Below are positions 11,801-22,122 of a stretch of DNA of 64,000 nucleotides, piece by piece. Source of the DNA: Diplosphaera chodatii (Eukaryota > Chlorophyta > Trebouxiophyceae > Prasiolales > Stichococcaceae); the NCBI GenBank assembly GCA_032358165.1, contig JAALGY010000004.1, forward strand, positions 558,001-622,000. The letters run 5' to 3'. A program made the translations under genes and the position numbers. Below the pieces are notes generated by a model. It was not told the DNA's origin, ran no database searches, and saw nothing but the letters and a program-made list of their open reading frames with translations. Within the stretch, counting starts at the first letter, position 1, and each line of letters opens with the position of its first letter.

Positions 11801-14699
11801 CACATAGGGTCAGAAGCTCTGAGCGCAAACAGGTTGCCAGCCATCGGTGGCGCACCAGCCAGTTGTCGACCCACAGGTGCATGACGGCAAAGTCGATGTT
11901 GGGGTCCTGCGTGTTGGTCAGGAAATCCTGCCCCTCTGTGCCCGCCCACCTGCGCGACAGCAGTGACGAGCTCTCAGCCTTGGCCTGTGTTGCTGTGCCA
12001 CACGATTAATGACCTGGGCGCCGGGTCTCCTTCTCAACCTACACAGCTGCCACCTTGAATGCAGCTGAGCCTTTGGTCGTCAACATGGAATGTTCACAAA
12101 GAGCGCTCAGGCCTGTGCGCCGGTCAACTCAGCTCTGCACGCTGAGTGCTCTCATCTGTGCATGTTGCTGCTGTACGATAGCTGTTTCACTTTCATAACA
12201 GGGCCATGATCATTCTGAGGTTGTGGTCATGTCGCACGATTGGGCGCCCTGTGGGTTGGAGTCGAAGTTGGGGCTGCCGGTCTCCCAGAAGCCTTCCTCG
12301 CCGATGGCCAGCAGATGGCTGGTGTCAAGACTCTTGACGTACGCCGACATCTCCTGGATCCATGCCTGCAGCAGGACGTCCGCTAGTCAATCATGACGCC
12401 CGTTTGGTGAAATGCAGTCTTGCTACCATGAGCGGTCAAGTGGGTGTCCGTCAGGTTCACAAAGCACGCCCTGTGCAGCTGCTGCGGCTCGACTGCCTGT
12501 GTGCAAGCCATGGAAGAGCTGGCAGAGGCCGTGCCACCTGCAGCTGCGGGGCCGAGCGGTAGGCGCGCGGCTCATTGATGAGGTTCCACGCCATGATGGT
12601 GGGATCCTCGGAGTAGGTGCGCCCATTGATGGTGTTGACACGTCTGCAATGAGGCAGGCAGAACCTGAGCAACATGTATGCAGGACCAGGTCAGGGTGAC
12701 GTTGTTTCAACCATGCTGTCATGGGCACGTGGATTTGAGTCAGCAGCAATAAGGGTTGAGCCATGCTCGGGGCACCAGCACCCACGAGAGGATTGCTTTG
12801 ACGGTGTTTCTGTATGTCTGCCGTGCTCCAGGGTCGGTGAAGAAGTCCTCGTGGGTGGTGAGCCCATTCCAGAACAGCACCTCGCCCACGCCGCCGGTGT
12901 CATTCCAGTTATTGATCAGCGGCAAGATTGCCTGCGCAGCACAGAAGCCCGCGATCAGTCCATCGCCCTGCACAACATCAGTGACAGGCAGCTGTATGGA
13001 CGGTGGTCCAATAGGTGACGCCCTGCGGGCAGAGGGCTATGGGGAAGCAGAAGCAAGCAGTTGGCCCAGTGCCGTTGGGTGAAGATCATACTGCAGTCAT
13101 TCTATGCAAATCATGGTGCACCAAGCAGCAGGGGGTACGCCCGCACACCTTGATGCCGCGGGCCCGAGCACTCTCCAGGGCATAGTCCAGACCCCGGAAG
13201 GCCGCCTCATTGAACTGTCCTGGCCGGCTCTGCAGCGCGTACTGCGTGTCGACCGGCAGCGCAAAGAAGCGCACCATGTTCAGCCCTGTCGCCACCGCAT
13301 CGTCCATCAGGTCCCGTATCAGCTGCGCACCATGCAAAGTGATGTATGTCATCGAGGAGGCAATCAGGGCGTGTGTAGTGGGTACATCATGCACTCTGTT
13401 AGGGTCTCAATCTGTGCTCAAGCCATGCATATGTGTCCACTGCTGGCAAGTGCAGATGAGGAGGAAGCTAAGGCTGCGGAGCAGGTATGTTTGCAGGGTA
13501 GCTGCCACCTGAGGCCCTGTCTTGTTGGGTGGGATGGAGGCGGCAAAGAGCTTGGGCGCCCCTGCCGCCGCCTCCACCACCTCGAACCTGCAGCCATATG
13601 CAATACAGTGGACTGCTCATGTTAGCTGTAAACAGCTGATGAAATTGTATTGTCAATGAGGACCACATGCAGGGTGCCAGCATCCACAGCGTCCCGTACT
13701 CACTGGTTCCAACCGGTTGGATAAAACGTTTGGCAGCCGTTCTGGAAGTTGCCGTCTGGCCCTATGGTGATGAAGTACTCCTGACCGCCCTTGTTGAAGG
13801 ACGGCACTGTGCTTTTGCCGCTTTTGCCCCCGGTGCTGGTGCCGCGGTTGTTGTTGCCGCTGTTGCTGCGGCCCCCGGCAGGGCTGGCTGCACGTGAGGG
13901 TGCCGGAGTGGGAGCCGAGACTGTGGGCGGCGGCGCTGCAGCGGCCGCCTCTGGGGCTGGCGCTAGCTGGGCCTGCGCCACAGGCGCAGGCGGCACCTCG
14001 GGCGCGGGTGCCGCTGCAAGTGCAGTAACCGGCGCCAGGGCAGCAGCCCGTTGCGCCAGCGGTGCAGGAGCCGTCGGCTCTGCTGCCGGCACTGGGTTGT
14101 TGAACGCCAGGCTGGGGTCCATCTGCAATGCGCAGCAGCATCATGCAGCAAGCAACAGCACGGTACATGCCAATCTGGAGTTGCCAACGTCAACAAGACC
14201 TTGCTCAACGTCCAAACATTGCACTTGCAGGCGTGTGGTCATGCGCAACCTGTGTGACTGGCGGCGCTGGCTGAATGGGCACGCCGTCAGGAGGCGACAG
14301 CAGCGCTGCCGTCAGCGGCTCCAGCACCGGCTCTGGCGCTGGTGCCACCTCCACCACTGTGCCGGCGCCTGGCACGAGGCCAGAGGACCCCTGTGTCAAC
14401 GAGAGCCCGCCCGCAGCACCCTGCATACCGCGGGACAAGGTGTGACAAGCCACCCATCTCTGCCAGACTGTCTACTGCATCGCTTGTGTCTTTCTCAGTT
14501 CGACTACTGCTCTGTGTGATGGAGTTGACACCAGGACAGTGCACATTGCTTTGGTTAGCATGCGGGTCCTCACCTGCGCTCTGACACAGGCAAGCTGGCT
14601 GACTGCCAACAGGCTCCATGCCAGCACACCAGCCAGCAGGCCTCTCCTCGCAACGTAATGCACGTGGCCGCCCTGCTGCCTGCTCCTGTTCGTGGACAT
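8887..14699 (-). CDS. GH5-type endo-beta-1,4-mannanase with EGF-like and PAN-like modules
   Basis: Predicted to hydrolyse beta-1,4-mannan in the wall or outside the cell. The ATG at 14699 starts a short basic segment followed by a hydrophobic span ([20 protein letters not shown]), a signal peptide or type II anchor. A Pro/Ala-rich linker (14450-13860) leads into the catalytic domain: [19 protein letters not shown] (13790-13710), [11 protein letters not shown] (exon 13149-13322), INNWNDTGG and [15 protein letters not shown] (exon 12782-12931), [12 protein letters not shown] with the acid/base Glu (about 12630-12550), [17 protein letters not shown] (about 12330), [12 protein letters not shown] (about 11900), [13 protein letters not shown] with the nucleophile Glu (about 11480) and [12 protein letters not shown] (about 11270). 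These match the plant/fungal GH5 mannanase signature. Downstream lie an EGF-calcium-type module ([21 protein letters not shown], 10430-10335) and a Cys-rich PAN/Apple-like stretch ([17 protein letters not shown], about 9665-9595). A Pro/Ala tail ends at stop 8887-8889. The enzyme call is firm. The last exons are less so, and the C-terminal modules could belong to an unmarked separate gene. Confidence 0.85.
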
Positions 14700-15603
14700 G
14701 CTGCCTGCCGAACAGGAGGGCCCTTGCTGACATCCTGACCGACGCTTCGTCGGGCAGGGTGCACGAGCGGAGCACACGCTTTGAGCAGCAAGCAACCGGT
14801 GGGCATCCATGTTTTGTGCTCACTGATGCAGACTTGCACAGCGTTAAGCTCACGCAGCAAGAGCCCTGCTGCGCCGCACCAGCAGTCGACTTCTGTGTCC
14901 AAGGACGGGTCTTGGACCGACCGGGAGCGAACCAGAGTTGATGGGGCGTGACGCCAGCTGAGGCCGTTTTACAATCGAAGAAGAGCAGCTTTGACAACAC
15001 GTTTGCTTGGGTAATACTCATCCAGTGGTAGCAGTAGCGATCAAACGGTGCTCATAGTTGTCAACATCGACAGGGCTGCTGCCGTTTAAATCTCTCGGCG
15101 GTCTACACCTACATCGGTGTGCAGCCCGATTCCCGTGCCTGCAGAGTTCCGGGCTGATGCTACGACGAGACGCCTTGCACACTGGTCACATGCACGAGCA
15201 CTGACGTGACAGGCAGGAGTGAGCTTTGTGACGTCGCAACCATGTTTCCTGCCACCTGGCTGAACCTGCATGTGATTACACATGTCCTGGGCACACCCAG
15301 CCCGGCATCAACATCTGGGCGCTTAGCGGCTTGTCATCGGCAGCTCCTGCATCTGTAAGTGTTCTCCTCCTGCGAGAACCATACATACCGCTTTGAGACG
15401 TCCACTTCAAGTTGGACACCATCCACATGACATAGCGAGGACAGGCACGGCTGCCTGTGACCGGCAGCAACCCAATTGGTACCAAACTGCGCAGTCTCAG
15501 GAAGAAGAAGCAGGCGACATACCTGCACATGCGCTGTGTGCTGCGTGAGAGAGGGCGAGTGCGGCAGATGCTGCATGCCGCAGCAGAGCTGATATACATG
15601 AGT
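14700..15603. other. intergenic, no gene recognised
   Basis: Between the mannanase start and the NTAQ1 stop only short frames without resemblance are visible. A TTACA at 15274-15278 (TGTAA on the minus strand), about 330 bp past the NTAQ1 stop, could be its chlorophyte-type poly(A) signal. The rest is likely mannanase promoter and NTAQ1 3' UTR. Confidence 0.4.
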
Positions 15604-16862
15604 TCAGCTGCTTGGTGGCAGTGCCCTGAACATCGCTAGGAACTCAGCTTCCTGCAGCACCTCCCCGAAGTGGGCGTCACCTGACGCTGATGCTGCTGTG
15701 CCAGCAGATGCAAGCACGGCCTGTGAGGACTTCTCACACAGGGGCTGAGCTGCTGTGCGGCCATCAAGATGACCTTCTGCACTGTCGTCTGAGCTGATGG
15801 TCAACCCCACTGTGACAGCGTCCTGCTGACTTGTCACAGGCCTGCCGGGCATTGGCATGTCGATGTAGCTGCCAAGGTTGTGGCTACCAGGCTCACTGCC
15901 TGCAGGTCAGCGATAACGGCTGATGCTGCATGTGGCAATGGTGGTTGTCATCGAAGACTTGCTTCTGATGGGCATGATGCTGACAGCATAATGATTGGGG
16001 TCGGGGCAGACAAACTGTGCGCATCACCATCTGGGCAGATGCAACTCCAAGCCGGCGGCGGCATCTGCCATTCCCCACTGGCACCCCGCATGTGCCGCCT
16101 GTCTGATGTGAAGTGCTGCCGGAAGAGTGGCCATGGTACAACACGATACCTCCTGCATGTATGCACTTGCTGTCACTGCTGCCATGTGCGGGCGTGGTGC
16201 AAGCAGGTGATGATGCATGCGCACCTCGTCAAAGGCAGCTGGATGTGTGTTCTGAGCGATACGGCCGTGAAGTGCTCAAAGCAGCACGGCAGCGGCAGCG
16301 TGCTGCGCTGGCAAGGTGTTACGGTTTGGTGAATCTGTTGATGGGAGGAGTTTCTCACGGCACGGCCTGACAGCTGTGAGCATCCTCTGCATTTGATTGA
16401 AAAAGCTACCAGAGGGGTGGAGAGACGTGGTGCTGACCTGTCCAGATCCCATACAATGGTGTCATTGTTGCGTCGTTGCAGGGCGAATACGTGATAGTCC
16501 CAACAGACAGCACCCAGCTGACCATGTCCAGCTCGCTGCGCGAAGAGCCAAACCTGCGCCCAGTGTGATGCATGTGTGACATGCCATTCGTTGGTTGTCG
16601 CTCACACGTATCGCCGCTCATGTGAGCACGAGGTACAGCCAGCCAGGGCATGCTGCAAGCATCCAAAGGGCACCTGCCGCTCCGGGTTTGAGACAAAGAC
16701 GACATGCAGATCGTCCTCGGATGCGCGGCTGCTGTCGCACAGCTGCTGGCACAGCAGCCAGACGTTTTCCTCGCAGTAGCAGCTTGCGTACTGATATTTG
16801 CTGAGCAGTGCTCCTGTCGAAGCTGCAGTTTCCCCGTGTACCTTCAGCGGCGCATCCACCAT
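15604..16862 (-). CDS. NTAQ1: protein N-terminal glutamine amidohydrolase (NTAQ1)
   Basis: NTAQ1 converts N-terminal Gln of proteins to Glu, the first step of the Gln branch of the Arg/N-degron pathway; it acts as a soluble monomer in cytosol and nucleus. The ATG at 16862 opens exon 1 with YASCYCEENVWLLC, holding the catalytic Cys, and HVVFVSNPERQVPF. Exon 2 (16439-16517) carries the diagnostic WDYHV, with the catalytic His, then the VWDLD strand. Its D codon joins across the intron to STLPLPCCFEHF (about 16305-16265), giving the catalytic Asp context. The exon at about 16145-16030 reads VVPWPLFRQHFTSDRRHM and GEWQMPPPAWSCI, and the final exon begins HNLGSYIDMP. After that the protein has about 60 extra Ser/Ala/Asp-rich residues before FGEVLQEAEFLAMF and the stop at 15604-15606. 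The catalytic triad of the family is complete. The inserted loop near the C-terminus is not in the animal protein. It is divergent from the KCS gene. Confidence 0.9.
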
Positions 16863-18146
16863 GCTGCCGCTGTGCGGTGCCCACAGCAGGCCCGCCACAC
16901 TGTTGTGGCACGTGCTTTGCTGTTGCATGCCAATGTGACGATCATGCTGTACTACCATCACACTTTGCCATGCTATCGCCTGCAAGCCACTGATGCAACA
17001 GCGGTGTTGCGGCAGTGCTCAAGTCCTCGGCGCATGTGGCAGCGTCAGCCTATGTTGAACGTGTGCAACAGGCTGCATCCTTGCGAACACCACCAAGAAG
17101 TGGAGCGATCGAGAAGTGGCAAGTCTCTTCTCTACGTCAGATTGTGCGCAAAGGCCACTCCGAGCATGGACTGTGCCCAAAGACTTGGTTGACCGATGGA
17201 AAGGCCATGAAAGGGGAATGGTGACATTGGCAGACTGGAGTCTGGGACTGGCCTGCCTTTCCGACGAAAGGAGAGGGCTCAGCCAGTCGTCATGGACCCC
17301 GGCGCTTGAACCGACTTGTGCAGCTTGCGAGCCTCCGCTTCCATACCATCGACGGCGATCTGACCTGCGCGTCACGGCCAGGCTGGCGGATTAGTCTCGC
17401 CGGTGACGCACATCGACGGCTGGCTGTCGACCACTCGCATCAGCATTGGTGTGCCCGTGGAGCCGGCATATTCCCTCGCGGCTGCCGACGCGTACACGGT
17501 GCGTCGCCTTGCAGGTCCTCTGAGTAAGCTTCACATGATCGTGACATGCCCGAGAAGGATGGAGACGTGGTGAGGGGTTTTGAAAACGACTTCGTGCGGA
17601 CTTCCTCCCCCATGACTCAGCTGAGAGTGTAGAAGCCGGACGCGAGATTGCACACGGTCATCTGCATGTTTCTTAGACATGAGGATCGCCGGTAGCGTTT
17701 CAGGTAACGGTCGATTGCTCTGGTGGTGGTGCCAGTCCCGACCGCCAGGTGACCGCCACTGGGGATGTGCAGAAGCGCTTAGTCTAGCGTGTCCAAGCGT
17801 CGACTTGCATGTCACGGAGATCTGAGAAAGGGGCCCGCATACGCCTGACACAGGCTAGATTCGGGCAGAAGTCACCCCACGATCCGACTGTGCAATACCC
17901 ACAAACGCACGAAACAGCTGTATATCAGGCGTAGCGCCATGCTAAGCAGCTGAGACACCTCGTAGGAGCAGTGTCATGCTGCAAGTGGTTGTTGTGACGC
18001 ACCTTTTGTGACGTATGTAGGTCGTGCATGTACAGGCAGCCGCCAGGACCAGGAACCTTGGACCACTGCTGTGACTGGCAACTCGGGTGAGGCAGCACTG
18101 GTAGCGGCGCTGCTGCAGCAGCTTGGGCACCACAGCCGTTGCTGCA
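16863..18146. other. divergent spacer with an anomalous CpG-rich block
   Basis: This spacer lies between NTAQ1 (-) and KCS (+). Its outer parts look like other spacers. Bases roughly 17100-17900 differ: CG dinucleotides are visibly denser and TGCA words are rare. They also show broken but protein-like frames on both strands, for example plus 17403-17578 (THIDGWLSTTRISIGVPVEP) and minus 17851-17531. I recognise no transposase, reverse transcriptase or terminal repeats, so a decayed mobile element is only a guess. Confidence 0.35.
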
Positions 18147-18400
18147 ATGACGGCGCCGCGGAATGGCAGCAGCCCAGTAGCGCAGGCAGGCAAGGCATGC
18201 AATGGGCATCAGAATGGGTACAACACCCGCAGCCGCGCCAGCGGAAAGGCTTCCAGCAATGACGAGTCGATCGGCAATGGCGGGCTGGCGAATGGCCACG
18301 ACAGCAGCTGCAACAGCAGCGCAATGAACGGCCATGCGAATGGCCACGCAAATGGCACCAGCCACAAAGGCGAGAATGGGCATACAAAGCTGGAGAAGCC

Positions 18401-18442
<42 letters not shown>

Positions 18443-21400
18443 TGGCACGGCAGACAGCCGGCCGACGAACGGCAGCAAGGCAGACTATCAAGCAGACAAA
18501 GCTCCGCCTAAGCCGGACACACGCGCAGGTGACTATGGTCCTGCCCTCAGCAAGTCAGCGTTGCTGGCGCTGCGATCCGTATTACCGGTGACAGTTGCTG
18601 CTGCACATAGCACAGTGCCGCTACAGCACCGTCAAATGACACTACCCACAAGCCTATGTACATGCTCGCATGCAGAGTTTCCATCGGAGACATTGGCGCA
18701 CCGACTGCGCATGACCGGTAGGACACTGCAGGTCGTGCTGGCGCTGGTGCTGATGAAAGCAATGCACAGCGGATCAGCCTATCTGCAGGTGCGCGGTGCA
18801 AACGATTCGCAAGTTGTCATGGCATCACCCACTGTCCTGTTACCAACCGCCAGCATCGCCGTCAGAATGAAATGTGGCTTGTTGCAACTGCTTGCAGGCA
18901 GCATATCGGTCTGGCAAGCTGCAACATGTATGGAACGTTGCATGGGCCCACCGAATGGAGCTGCAAGTGGTAAGCCGAGTCGACCTCTTCAACCCGAAAC
19001 AGTGCATTCTGGCTGCTTCTTTTTCACACTGAGCCTCAGATTCACCACCACTCGCATGTTCCTCGTTGCAAGTGCAAATTTGATGCCGTGGCAGCATGCA
19101 CTCAGCGTGCACAGCTGAAAGTTTCTGCGCAATGTCCCATCCGCATTGCCATGAACTGACGCACGTTGCGATTCCTGTTCGAAGGTGCCAGCGACACTGG
19201 CAGCCTTTGGGCTGGCGCTGGGTGTGTACCGGTGGGGCCCCAGGAGGCGGCGCCCCGTGTACCTGCTGGACTTCGACCTGTGGCGCTGCGACCCAAAGCT
19301 GAAGGTCTCGGTGAAGCGCTTTATGCAGGGCTCCGTTGCGTGCGAGGTGCGCACCCGCATATCTGCACCCAAGAAGCTCCCACACATCTGCATGTGCAAC
19401 AGGTTGTGCAGAGTGATCACCTCTATTGTTGAATGGGGCAGTGAAGATGTGTACTGGGACACTGAACACTGTATCATGTTGGTATGTGCAAAGAGGACGA
19501 GACCCACTGCCCGTGATACATGGAGTTTGTGCACCCTGCAGCGCTTCAGCCAGGAGAGCCTGGACTTCCAGGAGCGCATCAGCCAGCGCAGCGGCCTGGG
19601 GGACGGCACCGCCTGCCTCCCGCCCGCCCTGCACATCCTGCCCAAGCCCATCATCACCATGCAGGCGCGCAGCTGAGCCGCCTGCTCCGCTGCCCAAAAC
19701 ACTGCTTGGGAGTGGCCATCACGCTCTTTCACAACGTGGAACAGTCGACCCTCAGCACCCAGCAGTTGCGCGTCTGTGATGCCAGCATGTGCATGCTGCA
19801 TTGCAGGCAGCACGAGAGGAGGCCGAGCAGGTCATGTTCGAGGCTGTGGAGCGTGCTTTGCAACGGACAGGTGGGTGCAGATGATGCACACACATGCAGC
19901 GTATCACCAAAGCAGCTGCAGTGCACCACCAGGCATGGCAAGCACCCTTGGAAGTGTCATGCTACACAAACAGATGGACTGGTGTGACATGATGCAGGCA
20001 TGAAGCCCCGTGACATCGACATCCTGGTCGTGAACTGCAGCCTGTTCTGCCCGACGCCCAGCCTCAGGTGACTGATACAGTGACATGCCTAGCCTGTCAT
20101 CACGATTGCGATTTCGAGATGTTGCAACATTCACCCATGGCAGCACAAACTCTGCAGTGCTCATATGGTCGCCTTTCCCTTTGGTTGCAGTGCGATGCTG
20201 GTGAACCACTTCAAGATGCGGTCGGATGTGGTGTCGTACAACCTGGGCGGCATGGGCTGCTCCGCCGGCGTCATCGCCATCGGCCTCGCCGACAAGCTGC
20301 TGCAGGTGCCCCTGCGCTCACGCCCATCGCTCAGTGGCGCTCGCCACTTGGTCACGCACGAGTCGCTCAGGTGGTGCCCACACTCTGCACGTCCTGGTTT
20401 GTCCTAACGCACTGCTGTTTCCCGCAGGTGGAGCGCAACGCAAACGCGCTGGTGGTGTCCACCGAGAACATCACGCTGAACTGGTACCCGGGCGACGACC
20501 GCAGCATGCTCATCCCCAACACGCTGTTCCGCATGGGCTGCGCCGCGGTGGTGCTCACCAACCGGCCCGCCGCCCGGCGGCGCGCCAAGTACGAGCTGCG
20601 CCACATCACGCGCGTCCACCTGGGCGCTGACGAGACAGCCTACAGGTGCAGACGCGCTGCGAACAGGCCGCACATCTTTGCATAGCACCGATGTGTTTTC
20701 ATGAGCGCTTCAGTAGCATCACCGTTAGTTGAAGTCGTGTTCGCCATCTGATGCGTCTTGTAGTCCTGTAGGTTCTGCATGCACTGCAGGGGGTTGCTGA
20801 AGCTATATCACCGCCACCCTGCTGCGGTTGCTCTTCATTGGTTGCACCTGTACACCGGTGCTATGACGTTGCAGGTGTGTGTACCAGCATGCTGATGACA
20901 AGGGCACTACGGGCGTGGCCCTCGACCGCAACCTGGTGCACGTCGCGGGCCGCGCGCTGCAGGTGACATGGGCACACCCTCCTTTGCAAGCGCACTCATA
21001 GCCCCGGCAAGTCATGACTCGGGGTGCAGCAGTCTTACAGTGGTGGCGCTCTGGATTGCACCCAAGCGTGTTGAGGCTGACGTCAGCTGCGAAAGGTCCT
21101 GTCTGGTCATCTTGCTGTGGGAGTGTCAAGCTGATGCACCTGCTGCACAGATCTTCTGCCAAATACATGGCAAACATGAGCATGTTTGCAGCTGAGTGAC
21201 TTTGACGCCCGTCAACGAAGTTGCGCATCGTGTCGCAGGCCAACATGACACGGATGGGCCGGCATGTGCTGCCGGCGTCTGAGAAGGCGCTGTACGTGCT
21301 CAACTGGCTGGCGCGGCGCCTGAACCCCGGCCTGAAGCCCTACATCCCCGACTTCCGCCGCGCCTTCCACCACTTCTGCCTGCATGCAGGTGCCGATGTG

Positions 21401-22122
21401 CCCTCTTGACCTCAGCCACCTGTTTGCTGGCAGATCCAGACACCATGCAATTCAGCTCTGATGTTCACTGTTTGCAGCATTCGTTAAATTCGTTGGCAGT
21501 GATCCAAATCAGCACCATTCCTGCTTCTGGTTCAAGGACTGTGGTGCACATGTAGGCGGTCGGGGCGTCATTGAGGGCCTGGGCTCGCAGCTGAAGCTGG
21601 ACGAGCAGCAGCGGCAGCCGTCAGCACAGACGCTGTACCATTATGGTGCGCCCGCAGAGACCATGCGTACTTCTGACAATTGCATCACATCTGCTGGGCA
21701 GCTGAGCTGCTTGCTAGTCAGAAGTCAGGTCAGATCGCCAGTGACGACCCTGCTGGTGATTTTCGCAGGCAACACCAGCAGCAGCACAGTCTGGTACTCG
21801 CTGGGCTTCATCGAGTCTTGCCAGGGCGTCAAGCGTGGCGACATCGTGTGGCAGGTGGCTGCACGCTTCACTGCACGCTGTCGACCATCTTGAGAGGGGC
21901 TGCTCTGAAGTGGCTGCAAGTGCTCAAAACGAAAAAGATGAAAGCACCTCTGCGACATTGGGCGGGCCATCAGGGTGTTGCGCAGGCGGGCTGACAGCTG
22001 GCCCACCGCTGCAGGTGGGCTTCGGCAGCGGCTTCAAGTGCAACAGCGCGGTGTGGCGGGCGCTGCGGCCGGTGAGCGATGTGCACGCCGCCTGGGACGA
22101 GCACCCGCAGGCAATGGCGTGA
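18147..22122 (+). CDS. KCS: 3-ketoacyl-CoA synthase (very-long-chain fatty acid elongase)
   Basis: KCS condenses malonyl-CoA with a long-chain acyl-CoA, the committing step of ER fatty-acid elongation. The ATG at 18147 starts a polar Asn/Gly-rich region with a 13-residue polyglutamine. Hydrophobic stretches follow ([29 protein letters not shown]), then [14 protein letters not shown] and [10 protein letters not shown] (from 19184), [17 protein letters not shown] (about 19550-19605), [15 protein letters not shown] (19807 on), [19 protein letters not shown], and [19 protein letters not shown] with the catalytic Cys (about 20235-20290). Then come [69 protein letters not shown] with the catalytic His (split by an intron) and [16 protein letters not shown] with the catalytic Asn (about 21770). 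The stop is at 22120-22122. All FAE1/KCS landmarks and the Cys-His-Asn triad are present. The long polar N-terminus is unusual. The intron from 19665 appears to use a GC donor, because the frame meets TGA nine bases past that donor with no GT before it. Confidence 0.92.
18402..18440 (+). repeat. (CAG)13, polyglutamine in KCS exon 1
   Basis: Thirteen uninterrupted CAG codons encode Q13 in the cytosolic N-terminal extension of the KCS protein. Pure CAG tracts are prone to length change. Confidence 0.95.

Noticed and set aside
14287..15021. 244-codon minus-strand frame as a single exon
   Set aside because: It passes straight through the mannanase first intron and only overlaps the linker exon; the spliced model with a signal span fits better.
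15276..15599. Minus frame with a basic YGSRRRRTLTD segment downstream of NTAQ1
   Set aside because: NTAQ1 already ends with its family C-terminus at 15604; this frame has no start, splice sites or homology I can see.
18840..19697. 285-codon open frame on the minus strand
   Set aside because: It is antisense to well-supported KCS exons (RRPVYLLDF.., [11 protein letters not shown]..) and has no family features; it arises from GC-rich codon shadowing.
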